From: Verrucomicrobiia bacterium
GTDB lineage: Bacteria; Verrucomicrobiota; Verrucomicrobiia; Verrucomicrobiales; DEV007
DNA: 64,000 bases
Assembly (NCBI GenBank): GCA_030425385.1
Contig: JAUIAH010000036.1
Location: 1-64,000, forward strand
Reading direction: 5' to 3'
Part shown: positions 26,660 through 35,928 of the stretch, one piece after another
How positions within the stretch are numbered: the stretch's first letter is position 1
Layout: each line of letters opens with the position of its first letter
Made by a program: the position numbers and the translations under genes
The notes under the pieces: model-generated
What the model was told of the DNA's origin: nothing
What the model saw: the letters and a program-made list of their open reading frames with translations, nothing else
Databases searched by the model: none

Positions 26660-27565
26660 GTGATCAGCAATCGATCCCTCACACTTCTCCCACAGGTGCT
26701 CTTCTGCGCCCTGCTGTGGGGAGGGGCCTTTCCCTTGATCAAATTTGTCTATCAAGCTTGGGGCACTTACACGTTCATTCTTTGCCTCTTCTTTGCAGGC
26801 GTTCGATTCACCCTTGCCGGTCTCGGGATCTTGATAGTCTGCCGCGATGTCCGGTCCAAATGGCAGCGAGCAGATAAGAAGCCTCTTGTCATCCTCACCT
26901 TGATGCAGACGTGTGCGCAGTATGCTTGCTTCTATCTGGGGATGTCAGTGTCAAGTGGCGTGTTAGGATCCCTGTTGGTCGGCTCGGGTAGTTTCTGGTG
27001 GGTATTGTTAGCGCCGTCGTTGCTCAAGACGCCACGCGCGACCGGAAGGGATTGGCTGGCCCTCACTTTGTGCACGCTGGGGATTGTGCTAGCGGTTTAC
27101 GCGCCGGGAGCTGGCAGTGGCCGGGTGATCCTGGGAGCGCTTTGCTTTCTCAGTGCTTCCCTCTTCGGAGCTCTCGGCCTCATTGCCATGCGTCCTTTGA
27201 GTCGCACGCTTGATGCGAAGACGGCAACTGGAATCTCGTTGTTCGCTGGGGGCATGCTCCTGATGCTGATCGGCAGTCCTGCGGCCGCTACCTTCGTGGA
27301 TAAACTCACCTTGCCCATTGCAATCGCCACCCTGGCCCTCGCGGCGATTTCCGGACTTGCTTTCAGCGTGTGGAACCGCTTGGCCCATGAATACTCTGTC
27401 AATCTCCTCGCCGGCTACCGATTCCTCATCCCCCTTTCCGGTGCCATCCAAGCGACCCTCTTTGTGGCCAATGAACGCCCTGGGCCAGGATTGATTGCCG
27501 GGGGATGGCTGATCATCGCCGCTTTGGTCATCTTGCAGCGTCCGCGTCGCCGTGTGAACCCCTGA
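26660..27565 (+). CDS. EamA/DMT-family permease
   Basis: The 301-residue protein begins at a GTG and shows about ten hydrophobic helices in two similar halves, as expected for the drug/metabolite transporter family. Landmarks are LLWGGAFPLIKF in helix 1 and LAPSLLKTPRATGRDW between helices 4 and 5. The second half starts near residue 150. The substrate is unknown; family members export amino acids or other metabolites. It follows the SanA-like gene closely. Confidence 0.88.
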   Translation: MISNRSLTLLPQVLFCALLWGGAFPLIKFVYQAWGTYTFILCLFFAGVRFTLAGLGILIVCRDVRSKWQRADKKPLVILTLMQTCAQYACFYLGMSVSSGVLGSLLVGSGSFWWVLLAPSLLKTPRATGRDWLALTLCTLGIVLAVYAPGAGSGRVILGALCFLSASLFGALGLIAMRPLSRTLDAKTATGISLFAGGMLLMLIGSPAAATFVDKLTLPIAIATLALAAISGLAFSVWNRLAHEYSVNLLAGYRFLIPLSGAIQATLFVANERPGPGLIAGGWLIIAALVILQRPRRRVNP

Positions 27566-27590
27566 GAAAGCAAGAAAGTACAGCGACTCC

Positions 27591-27620
27591 TTGGAGGAGT
27601 CCGACCAAACAGGCTACAAT
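27591..27620 (+). promoter_or_regulatory. Candidate sigma70-type promoter for the kinase operon
   Basis: TTGGAG (27591-27596) and TACAAT (27615-27620) are separated by 18 bases, about 115 bases before the kinase ATG. The -35 box overlaps a small hairpin, GACTCCT-TGG-AGGAGTC (27585-27601), which might end transcription from the permease gene or serve as an operator. Motif match only. Confidence 0.35.
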
Positions 27621-27734
27621 GAGACGGATTTCAGCATCTTCTATATCGAGACCGCGATCCACACTCCCCAATCAAGCATCAGGCTCGGCCGCCAGATCTT
27701 CCCGTGATTGATCGGTTCCCGACAGGGTGTTAGC

Positions 27735-29999
27735 ATGGGGCCCTTGAGTTTACCAGACCCCCTCCTAGATCGTTGCCCCGCCTGTGCCGCTGAGGTAGAT
27801 GTCACGGGGTGTGCGCCATTCGCACCGGTGATTTGCCCGGCTTGCGAGGTGGAAGTGCGGGTGCGTCGAACCTTCCAGCAATACGAGATCGAGACGGAAA
27901 TTGGTCGCGGGGGCATGAGCCGAGTCTTTCGAGCGCATGATCCCGCCCTGGGGAGGGCGGTCGCGATGAAGGTCCTTCTGGAGAGCTTCCATGACAGTGA
28001 CGAACGGGTGCAGCAGTTTGAGAAAGAGGCGCAGATCACGGCGAGCTTCACCCACCCGCATGTGGTGAAAGTGTATTCTGTGGGGCGTGACCACGCGGAT
28101 CTCTTTATCGTGATGGAGTTGGTCGAGCACGGAAGTCTCGATGAGCGCATGCAGAAACAAGGGGCTATCCACGAGTCGCAAGCCTTGAAGTGGATCTTGG
28201 AAACCGCGCAGGGGCTCCAGGCCGCCTACCAGAATGGCCTGATTCATCGGGATGTGAAGCCTGGGAATATACTCCTCACTCAAGACGGGAGCGCCAAATT
28301 GGTGGACTTTGGGTTGGCGCTGATGTTCCGGCGAGAAGTAGATGAGTCGGAGGACATCTGGGCGACGCCCTACTATGTGGCGCCGGAGAAATTAGCGGGT
28401 GCCTCCGAGGACCACCGCAGTGACATCTACAGCCTGGGAGCGACGCTCTATCATTTGCTCGCGGGCAAGCCAAGCTTTGAGGTGAACACAGGCAGCTATG
28501 AGGAGTTGAGTGCCGCCAAGGCACAGGCCCCGGACGTCCGCGAGGTGGCCGCACACGTCTCGCCAGGAACCGCCTCCTTGGTAGCAGCGATGATGGATCC
28601 TGATCCTGACAAACGTCCAGACAGCTATGATGACCTGGTGGCTGATCTTGAATCAGCGGCCAACCCGCGGCGATCTGCTCATCCGATCAGTGCCAGCGAT
28701 CGCTTCCTGGCCAAGCAACAACTTCAGCTTCGCAAGCGCCGACGCCAGCGTGCCTGGTTCCTGGGTATCTTGGGCGTGGGCTCCTTGGTGCTGGCGGCAG
28801 GGGTCTGGCAACTGACGAAACCCTCACCGGAGCAGTCAACCAACGCGATGACGGTGGAAGAAGAAGGCGTCTCCGAGGAAGTATCGGGTTCCAACCACGA
28901 AGTGGCAGACCGCGGATGGCGTAGCCATCAAGGATTTCGCGACGGTCGCGAAGCGTTGTTGGCGAGCAACTGGGAGGGTGCCCGAGCACGCTTTGAAGAG
29001 ATGGCCACGACGACAGAGACGCCTGCCGCGGTGCCGTGGGCCTGGTACCACGCGGGGCTAGCAGCCCTCTTGCAGGGAGAGCCGTCGAATGCTCGCGAGG
29101 CTTTCGCTCATTTGTCAGTGTGGGAGGATGCGCGATCCCAATGGCGTGATTTCTTTCGGACGATAGGACAGCATGTGCTCCGTTCTGAGCCGATCCCTCC
29201 TAAAGTGGCGAGAGACATGCCAGATGGCTTCTGTCATGGTGCCGCTTTGTTAGTTTATGGCTTGCATAACTGGGAAGCTGGAGCCCCTAAAGCGGCTCAT
29301 GCGCACTGGGAACGTTTCTTCGAGCACCAGCCGGAGCGGCGGTTTGCCTGGCTCACCGAGTATCGAGCCTTGGTAAGGCCACACATGACAGATCTGGAGC
29401 GCTACCTGGCCTTGCCCGATCTAGAGACACTGGTAGATGCAGAATCGATTCGAAAAGCGCTAGAGAATCTTCCTGATTGGGTGGCGCGAGCGAAGACAGC
29501 GCGCGGCAAGGAAGCGTTCCGTGAACGTGAAACCATCCTGCGCGAGCGTCTCGAGCGTTTGGAGAATCCCGATCTCGATGGAGAATGGCAGGCAGTCTTA
29601 GCGCAATTGGACACTCTGGCAGAATCGCAGGGCTTTGCGGAGGGTGTGGCGTTGTTAGGAGGGGAGCGAGCGCGTGTTGCCAAAGGGAAGCGGAAAGCGG
29701 CATTTGAGGACGTGCTGCATTGGTGGCAGGAGGCGGGGGCTCTTCAAGAGCGGCTTCAGCATTCCGTGAGTGATCCGTTAGGAAGTGCTGATCCCAAAGG
29801 CGTGATCGCACGGGCTCGAGAGAACCTCGCCGCTGAGCGTGATTCCAACGCATACTATCGCGATTTGGAAGGGCTCATTGCCTTTGCAAGGCTGACAAAC
29901 CGAGAAGAGAGTGTCCGACCAGAGATCGCGATCTTGAAACGGGAAAACCGCCCTTTCCGCGAACGCTGGAACCGAATGGCTCATCAGACGTCCCCATGA
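27735..29999 (+). CDS. Membrane Ser/Thr protein kinase with N-terminal zinc ribbon
   Basis: From ATG 27735 the protein has 754 residues. An N-terminal zinc ribbon (CPAC and a second CPAC about 25 residues later) precedes a Hanks-type kinase. Its landmarks are the Gly loop GRGGMSRVF, catalytic Lys in VAMKVLL, HRD at 171-173 followed by VKPGN, DFG, and a C-lobe Asp in [14 protein letters not shown] membrane helix lies near residues 338-358, and a large helical domain of TPR-like character follows outside. A TTG at 27708 is in frame but lacks support. The stop overlaps the ClpX-like start as ATGA. Signal and targets are unknown. Confidence 0.9.
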   Translation: MGPLSLPDPLLDRCPACAAEVDVTGCAPFAPVICPACEVEVRVRRTFQQYEIETEIGRGGMSRVFRAHDPALGRAVAMKVLLESFHDSDERVQQFEKEAQITASFTHPHVVKVYSVGRDHADLFIVMELVEHGSLDERMQKQGAIHESQALKWILETAQGLQAAYQNGLIHRDVKPGNILLTQDGSAKLVDFGLALMFRREVDESEDIWATPYYVAPEKLAGASEDHRSDIYSLGATLYHLLAGKPSFEVNTGSYEELSAAKAQAPDVREVAAHVSPGTASLVAAMMDPDPDKRPDSYDDLVADLESAANPRRSAHPISASDRFLAKQQLQLRKRRRQRAWFLGILGVGSLVLAAGVWQLTKPSPEQSTNAMTVEEEGVSEEVSGSNHEVADRGWRSHQGFRDGREALLASNWEGARARFEEMATTTETPAAVPWAWYHAGLAALLQGEPSNAREAFAHLSVWEDARSQWRDFFRTIGQHVLRSEPIPPKVARDMPDGFCHGAALLVYGLHNWEAGAPKAAHAHWERFFEHQPERRFAWLTEYRALVRPHMTDLERYLALPDLETLVDAESIRKALENLPDWVARAKTARGKEAFRERETILRERLERLENPDLDGEWQAVLAQLDTLAESQGFAEGVALLGGERARVAKGKRKAAFEDVLHWWQEAGALQERLQHSVSDPLGSADPKGVIARARENLAAERDSNAYYRDLEGLIAFARLTNREESVRPEIAILKRENRPFRERWNRMAHQTSP

Positions 30000-31618
30000 A
30001 CAATAGCGATCAGAAACCGCCCACCCCTGAGGAGATCAGTAAGAAATTGGCTGATTTCATGAAATCGAATTTCGGAGGACAGGTGAATTTCTCCACGTTT
30101 CCCGGCATGGGGGAAACGGAAAGCACCAAGGAGGAACCTTCCGAAGATCCGCCCGAGTCCCCTGCGAATGACCAATCGATCTTTGATTTCGATTATCGCC
30201 CGAAAGACATCAAGCGGCATCTCGACCGGTTCGTCATCCGCCAGGAAGAGGCCAAGAAGGTCCTCTCACTAGCAGTGTGCGATCATTACAATCATGCGAA
30301 GTATCTCCGGCGCTTGGAGACGGAACAACCAGGCGCGTCCGATGGGGTGGAGTTTGCCAAGCAGAATGTGATTGTTCTAGGACCGACGGGCGTGGGCAAG
30401 ACCTACTTGGTGAAACACATCGCCGAGCTCATCGGGGTGCCTTTCGTCAAGGCGGACGCGACCAAGTTCAGTGAGACAGGCTACGTGGGTGGAGATGTGG
30501 ATGATTTGGTGCGTGAGTTAGTCAAACGAGCCGATGGTGACGTTGAGCTCGCCGAGTACGGGATCGTCTATATTGACGAAATTGATAAGCTTGCGACCAA
30601 AGGGAATATGATGGGCCGTGACGTGAGTGGCCGTGGGGTGCAGACCGCTCTCCTCAAGCTGATGGAGGACACCGAAGTGTCGGTGAGGAATCCCATGGAT
30701 ATTCAAAGTCAGATGCAGGCCATGTTTCAGATGCGCTCTGGCAAAGGCCCCAAGCGAGACACCGTGCGGACGCGTCATATCCTCTTCATTGTGAGTGGTG
30801 CCTTCTCCGGTATGGAAGAGATCATTTCGCGGCGTATCGGCGCCCAAGCGATCGGGTTCAAAGCCGTGGCCGGTGGCGGAGACGAGAGCGAGACGCTCTT
30901 CCGCAAGGTTTCGACCCAGGACTTCCTGGAGTATGGGTTCGAAGCGGAGTTCATTGGACGCTTGCCTATCCGGGTGGTCTGCGATCCCCTCAGTGCTTCC
31001 GATCTTTGTGAGATCATGGAGAAATCGGAAGGGAGTCTCATTCGTCAATATGAGAGGGAGTTTGAAGCCTACGGCGTGAAGGCCTCGTTCGAGCGTTCGG
31101 CTTTGGAAATCATCGCGCAACGGGCCGTGACCGAGAAGACAGGCGCACGTGGGCTGATGACCGTGACCGAGGCGATCCTCCGAGATTTCAAGTTTGAGTT
31201 GGCAGATTCGGGGTTGTCCGAATTGGTGATCGATGAGGTGCTGGTGAAGGATCCGAAGCGTGCCTTGGAGGCGGCGCTCGCCCTGTGCGAGGATTCCGAA
31301 GCGCAGGCGGCTCAGAATGAGATCCATACCTTTGCCCATCATTTCCGGGAACAGTTTGGTTTGGAACTGCGATTCACAACGTCGGCGGTTCGCCTCATCG
31401 CGCAACGAAGCGGAGATCGCAACATGAGCGCCCTTGCCTGGTGTGAACAGACATTTGGAGACTATCAGTTTGGCCTCAAACTCATTCAGAAGAACACGCG
31501 CCAACGGGTGTTTGAGTTGGGGCCGCGAGCCGTGGAGGATCCCGAGGGCTTCCTCAGTGATCTCGTCCTCCAGTCCTATTATGCGGCCGCTGAGAATGGC
31601 GCAAGTGAGCCTTCATGA
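29996..31618 (+). CDS. ClpX-like AAA+ ATPase without zinc-binding domain
   Basis: The 540-residue protein matches the ClpX unfoldase core: Walker A GPTGVGKT (from Gly129), pore loop GYVG, Walker [21 protein letters not shown], an IGF loop (Ile286-Phe288) of the type that docks ClpX on ClpP, and the KTGARGL arginine region. The cysteine zinc-binding domain that normally begins ClpX is absent; a roughly 60-residue Pro/Glu-rich segment replaces it. About 100 extra residues after the normal C-terminus ([13 protein letters not shown] onward) resemble a second small-domain repeat. It is therefore a ClpX paralogue rather than the housekeeping protein. Overlaps of ATGA at both ends tie it to its neighbours. 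Confidence 0.85.
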   Translation: MNNSDQKPPTPEEISKKLADFMKSNFGGQVNFSTFPGMGETESTKEEPSEDPPESPANDQSIFDFDYRPKDIKRHLDRFVIRQEEAKKVLSLAVCDHYNHAKYLRRLETEQPGASDGVEFAKQNVIVLGPTGVGKTYLVKHIAELIGVPFVKADATKFSETGYVGGDVDDLVRELVKRADGDVELAEYGIVYIDEIDKLATKGNMMGRDVSGRGVQTALLKLMEDTEVSVRNPMDIQSQMQAMFQMRSGKGPKRDTVRTRHILFIVSGAFSGMEEIISRRIGAQAIGFKAVAGGGDESETLFRKVSTQDFLEYGFEAEFIGRLPIRVVCDPLSASDLCEIMEKSEGSLIRQYEREFEAYGVKASFERSALEIIAQRAVTEKTGARGLMTVTEAILRDFKFELADSGLSELVIDEVLVKDPKRALEAALALCEDSEAQAAQNEIHTFAHHFREQFGLELRFTTSAVRLIAQRSGDRNMSALAWCEQTFGDYQFGLKLIQKNTRQRVFELGPRAVEDPEGFLSDLVLQSYYAAAENGASEPS

Positions 31619-31977
31619 GAATGATGCCGCTAGAAGAGGCTGATATCACGCCCTTCCAACGGCGCGTTTATGAGGCGGTGTTAGAGATTCCTCATGGGTT
31701 CGTCACGACTTACCGTTGGTTAGGCTTGGCGATTGGATGCCGATCGCCCCGCGCGATTGGCCAAGCGCTCCGCAGGAATCCATTTGCGCCGGAGGTGCCC
31801 TGCCACCGCATCGTCGCTTCGGATCTCACCATTGGTGGATTTGCAGGAAAGCGTCAGGGTCCCAAGATTGCCAAGAAACGACGACTTTTGGCGGAAGAGG
31901 GCGTCCGGTTTGAGGATGGACGGCTCGCTGATCCGAACTGCCTCTTCACGTTTGGAATGGAAACCCCGGCTCGATGA
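31615..31977 (+). CDS. O6-alkylguanine-DNA alkyltransferase-like protein, single domain
   Basis: The 120-residue protein contains only the C-terminal DNA-binding domain of the Ogt/MGMT family. It shows [24 protein letters not shown] and the active-site PCHR with Cys63 intact, then GGFAGKR. Alkyltransferase-like proteins that lack activity replace this Cys, so a catalytic or alkyl-sensing role remains possible. The length is below the usual 160-180 because the N-terminal domain is missing. ATGA overlaps couple it to the ClpX-like gene before it and the histidine kinase gene after it. Confidence 0.87.
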   Translation: MRMMPLEEADITPFQRRVYEAVLEIPHGFVTTYRWLGLAIGCRSPRAIGQALRRNPFAPEVPCHRIVASDLTIGGFAGKRQGPKIAKKRRLLAEEGVRFEDGRLADPNCLFTFGMETPAR

Positions 31978-33527
31978 GGCTGCGATCGTTCCGACTGCGC
32001 TTGGCGCTTCTCTCCGCGGGGAGCGCTGCGATTGGACTGCTCGTCTTTGGGTGGGCCGCCAGCGGATTGTGGTGGAAAGAGCGGATTGGTCAGTTAGACC
32101 GCGATTTGGAGACCGTTGGCTACATGCTCGCCAGTCGGAATCTTCCGGACGACGGGTGGGAAGCTTTCTTCCGCTCGTTGCAGGGTGTGTTAGGCGAGGA
32201 GAAATTTGAATCACGATTTCTGTTAGTCAGTCGCCTGAATCATGGTGTGGTCTATCAGACGACGAATTGGCCAGAGAACCTGTCTTCGGACGCGTATGCT
32301 GCATCTGAGGAGGTATTTGACTGGGTGGATGGGCCCCCGCCGCCTGCCGGTCCGAGTGGGCGGCCGAAGCGGCGTCCTACCTTGCGGGAATTGGGCGATT
32401 TGTCAGACGAAGAACGTCGTCGCTGGCGCCGGGATGGGATCGCCCGTCGCCTCGGCATCAAAGGGGGTGTGCGGAAACTGCAACGGGCCCAGTTCTACAC
32501 CGCCGCCGACGTGGGGAGTCGTTTCCGGATCGGAGCCTTTGGGAATCGGCGTTACCACCTGCTGCTTGGAGCGGACCTCGCGAACATTGAACAGGAACAG
32601 CGGGCTTTGCAGATGACCTTGGCGACCGCGTCCATCGGAGCATTGGCGCTGATCGTTGCCGGGGCATGGCTCCTCTCGCGCAAGGCTCTTAGCCCCATCG
32701 CAGCCTTGACGGATGCCACCCGACGGGTCTCAGCCAGTGATCTCAGTCAGCGTCTTGCATTGCCGAACGCCGACCGTGAGTTCGTGCCATTGATAGACGT
32801 CTATAATGGAATGATGGAGCGCTTAGAACGGAGTTTCCACCAGGCCACACGCTTCAGTGCGGATGCCTCTCACGAACTGAAGACGCCAGTGGCCATCATG
32901 AAGGGTACGCTTGAGCGCGCCCTGACAGAAGCTCCAGAGAATTCACGGGAGCAGCGGGTCTACACGGAGCTATTGGAGGAGACGGAGCATCAACAGGCCA
33001 TTCTCCAAAGCCTGCTGCTACTCGCACGGGCGGATTCTGGTCAACTCACGCTGCACCAGGAGCGCTTCTCTTTCAGTGCTCTGGCGACAGATGCGGCAGA
33101 CGATGCGGAGATGATGGCCGAGGCGTGGGAACTGCAGATCGAGCGATCCATCACGCCGGAGGTGTCTGTTGAGGGGGATCGTGGATTGCTTCAGCAAGTG
33201 CTCCATAATCTCCTCACCAATGCGACGAAATACAATCGCCCCGAGGGCACAGTGAGCCTTGTGTTAGAGGTCGACGGAGCCGATGCGGTGTTGCGTGTGG
33301 CGAACACCGGCCCTGGCATCCCTATCGAGGCACAGCCTCGCCTCTTCGAGCGTTTCTATCGCGTCGAAGGATCGCACTCGAATCGCGATGAGGGCATCGG
33401 CCTGGGATTGAGTTTATCCCAGGAGATTGTGAAAGCGCATGGCGGTCAGATCCGCTTGCTGCGGAGTGATGGCAAGGAGACCGTATTCGAAGTGAGATTG
33501 CCCGCTGCGCCTCATGAGTTGAAATGA
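31974..33527 (+). CDS. Sensor histidine kinase
   Basis: The 517-residue protein has a first membrane helix (about 7-30) and a periplasmic sensor with a Pro/Arg-rich stretch (DGPPPPAGPSGRPKRRP). A second helix (about 213-233), a HAMP-like linker, the dimerisation motif DASHELKTP with His300, and a HATPase domain follow. The ATPase motifs are N-box NLLTNATKYN, GPGIP and GIGLGLSLS. No response-regulator gene is adjacent, so it is orphan here. The start overlaps the Ogt-like stop as ATGA. The 3' end overlaps the convergent esterase gene by 16 bases. Confidence 0.93.
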   Translation: MRLRSFRLRLALLSAGSAAIGLLVFGWAASGLWWKERIGQLDRDLETVGYMLASRNLPDDGWEAFFRSLQGVLGEEKFESRFLLVSRLNHGVVYQTTNWPENLSSDAYAASEEVFDWVDGPPPPAGPSGRPKRRPTLRELGDLSDEERRRWRRDGIARRLGIKGGVRKLQRAQFYTAADVGSRFRIGAFGNRRYHLLLGADLANIEQEQRALQMTLATASIGALALIVAGAWLLSRKALSPIAALTDATRRVSASDLSQRLALPNADREFVPLIDVYNGMMERLERSFHQATRFSADASHELKTPVAIMKGTLERALTEAPENSREQRVYTELLEETEHQQAILQSLLLLARADSGQLTLHQERFSFSALATDAADDAEMMAEAWELQIERSITPEVSVEGDRGLLQQVLHNLLTNATKYNRPEGTVSLVLEVDGADAVLRVANTGPGIPIEAQPRLFERFYRVEGSHSNRDEGIGLGLSLSQEIVKAHGGQIRLLRSDGKETVFEVRLPAAPHELK

Positions 33528-34747
33528 TAGTCGGCGAAGTCCAAGAAGCATTTCCAATCATAGGGATTAATGGAGTGTCCGCCCTCGCGTGTATGGTAGC
33601 CCACGTGGCTCTCGATGATGGGTTTTCCCGGTTCCGGTTGAGCCACATTCTCTAACGCTTTCTTTTCGTAGAGCTGATAGACTGGGCTCGCGTGATACGC
33701 GGAGAGGTATTCTCCGCGACTGTCTGCCCAAGTATCGTCCACGCTGCTGTGCACGTAGACCGGACGAGGGGCGATGCAGGCCAGCAGCATATGCTGATCC
33801 ACGGGGAGATCGTCTTCCTGCTCCATGAACTTCCACGCATTACGACAAAGCCAATAAGGGAAGCGGGTCACCATCTTCTTGAGCGTTTCGCCAGACTTGC
33901 GACGCCACAAAGCCGCCCCGGCACAACCTGACTGAGCGGAGATGGCAAGGGCGAAGCGTTCGTCCTGAGCTGCCGTCCACAAGGTCGCCTTGCCCATCTT
34001 GGAATGGCCCATGATTGCTACACGGGTGTGATCAATGGTATCGTCCGTTTCTAAATAATCCATCGCGCGCATGGCACCCCAAGCACAGGTGGCGAGGACG
34101 CCCCACTCGTGAGCCTTGGGAAAGCTTTGCCCTTCGGGATAGAAGAGCTTGTGAACACTTTTGAGAAATTCGGTCTCATTGTGAGAGACCAGGTCCTGCT
34201 GATACACCGCACAGAACCCATAGCCTCGATCAAAGAAGTCTCCCAAGGGCCAGCCACAGCGGATCATGCCGGGCCGCTCTGAAGAGGCGTCAAAGTCATC
34301 GCCCTGGGTGTTGTTGAAGCTGTGTTTGAGAAATGCGGGAACCGGCTTGGTGGCGTTGTTAGGCACAAACACGAGGATGTGCATCGAGAGGTGACCCTTT
34401 GCATTGCGGAAATGAATCTTCACATCCTTACGCGTGGCCTTGCCCTCCATGAATTCCGGATTCTCGTTCACCAGTTCATAGGTTTGTGTCAGGAGATGCT
34501 GGGGTTTCGGCACGCGGCCATAGAGGAGATTGGAGAACAAGGCGAGAAGTTGCGGTCTTCTAACGGTTTCCCATGCATGGGCATTCGTGATGGTTTTCCC
34601 ATCGGGACCGACTAACAGAGGGGGCAGATCGTAAGCGGGGATCCGGGACTCATCGTAGATCACGTCGTTGTCAGACTCCTTCGGTTCCCGCCCTTCGGCG
34701 GAGAGGAGGAGGACGCTGAGCAGTGGCAAACAGAAGATCGATTTCAT
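33512..34747 (-). CDS. CE15 (glucuronoyl esterase)-like secreted alpha/beta hydrolase
   Basis: The 411-residue protein has a signal peptide (about 1-18) and an alpha/beta hydrolase core. The nucleophile elbow is GHSKMGKATLW (Ser249), followed by QDERFALAISAQSGCAG and RRKSGET. A C-terminal GGHSINPYDW provides the expected His. This layout matches bacterial CE15 esterases that cut ester links between lignin and glucuronoxylan. Many bacterial forms have ESG where this one has QSG, so the acid residue may sit elsewhere. The 3' end overlaps the histidine kinase gene by 16 bases. Confidence 0.82.
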   Translation of the reverse strand: MKSIFCLPLLSVLLLSAEGREPKESDNDVIYDESRIPAYDLPPLLVGPDGKTITNAHAWETVRRPQLLALFSNLLYGRVPKPQHLLTQTYELVNENPEFMEGKATRKDVKIHFRNAKGHLSMHILVFVPNNATKPVPAFLKHSFNNTQGDDFDASSERPGMIRCGWPLGDFFDRGYGFCAVYQQDLVSHNETEFLKSVHKLFYPEGQSFPKAHEWGVLATCAWGAMRAMDYLETDDTIDHTRVAIMGHSKMGKATLWTAAQDERFALAISAQSGCAGAALWRRKSGETLKKMVTRFPYWLCRNAWKFMEQEDDLPVDQHMLLACIAPRPVYVHSSVDDTWADSRGEYLSAYHASPVYQLYEKKALENVAQPEPGKPIIESHVGYHTREGGHSINPYDWKCFLDFADYHFNS

Positions 34748-34869
34748 TCTGGTGATCTCATTCTATTCCAGAATTCATGACGAGCCTGAATTCTACTGTC
34801 TGCCTTCGAAAACTTTTGTGAGAAAGAGCTTCGCTTTCGCCAGGGGGCATCCCTATCATTGACCGTATC

Positions 34870-35928
34870 ATGCTTCGGACTCTCTCACTCGTCTTCTTGG
34901 CGTCCGCCTATCTTCCTACCCTACACGCGGTGCTCACCATTCCAGGCTCGGTGGATGGCGATTCAAATACGGCCATCCCTTTTCTCCAACCGGATGGGCC
35001 CATGCGGTATCAGCAGCTCTATCCATCGAGTTCCCTTTCGCCCTACACGTCGGCATTGACCATCACGGAGCTGCGTTTCCGGCTGGACAGGGAAGTGGGT
35101 AGGGCCTTTTCGGGAATGATCTCTGATGTCTCCATCAGCTTGTCTACCACGACGGCATCGGTGTTAGATCTGAGTGATTTGGATGCGAATCTTGGACAAG
35201 ATCTGGTGATGGTGTTTCCGCGAGGATCCTTGATGCTTTCGGCCACGGGAGGCTCCACTGGCGGAGGGCCGACGGGCCCAGATCCTGGAGACTCTCCATC
35301 GTCACCTTCTGGTCCCAGCGATGGCAGTGGCGGGGAGACAGGTGGAATCAACCCTCCTCCCGGGCCGTCGACTGGGGGAGACGATGGATCTTCCCCGTCG
35401 CCAGGCGGAGACACGACGCCGCCGGGTGGCACGCCACCGAGTGGCTCAGGGACGGATTCGCCGGAACCCGGGCCCGGGACGGATCCAATGGTCGGGCCTG
35501 GAGGAGAGCCTTCAGGAGATCCCGGACCCGATCCTACCCCGGGGGATCAGCCCGGTACCGGAGGTTCACCGACGGATGGTGGCTCGTCTCCCCTGGGGCC
35601 TGCGCATGGGTTTGAAATCGCCGTTATTCTAGCAGAAGCCTTCACCTATGATCCCGCTGTGAGTCACCTTCTCATGGAGGTTCGCAACTACTCTGGAGAG
35701 CTATTGTTCGCGGGACCGAACGCTTTCGACGCGCACTCACATTTGCCCAGTGCCTGGGTGGCAGGTTCGGCAAGCGGGAATATGGCGAGTGGATCGGGGG
35801 ATGGCGGCTTGGTCACACAGTTGGTGAGCTCGCCACTTGTGGGCCCGACGACGGGGGTTCCGGAGCCTTCCTGGGCACTGTCATTATGCGTGATGCTTTT
35901 GATAGGGATCACAAGGCGGAGGCATTGA
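34870..35928 (+). CDS. PEP-CTERM sorting protein with Gly/Pro/Ser-rich insertion
   Basis: The 352-residue protein has a signal peptide (about 1-20) and a C-terminal PEP-CTERM signal: VPEPSW, a short hydrophobic helix and RRRH at the very end. This tag is known to be handled by an exosortase. The beta-domain is split: the first half (ITELRFRLDRE to GSLMLSAT) and second half (FEIAVILAEAFTYDP to MEVRNYSGE) flank about 110 residues made mostly of Gly, Pro, Ser and Asp (about 128-240). In similar proteins that join is a short loop. The stop overlaps the next start as TGATG. No exosortase gene lies in this window. Confidence 0.85.
   Translation: MLRTLSLVFLASAYLPTLHAVLTIPGSVDGDSNTAIPFLQPDGPMRYQQLYPSSSLSPYTSALTITELRFRLDREVGRAFSGMISDVSISLSTTTASVLDLSDLDANLGQDLVMVFPRGSLMLSATGGSTGGGPTGPDPGDSPSSPSGPSDGSGGETGGINPPPGPSTGGDDGSSPSPGGDTTPPGGTPPSGSGTDSPEPGPGTDPMVGPGGEPSGDPGPDPTPGDQPGTGGSPTDGGSSPLGPAHGFEIAVILAEAFTYDPAVSHLLMEVRNYSGELLFAGPNAFDAHSHLPSAWVAGSASGNMASGSGDGGLVTQLVSSPLVGPTTGVPEPSWALSLCVMLLIGITRRRH

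Noticed and set aside
30518-31504. 328-codon minus-strand frame
   Set aside because: It is antisense to the ClpX-like gene, rich in His and Arg, and matches nothing recognisable.
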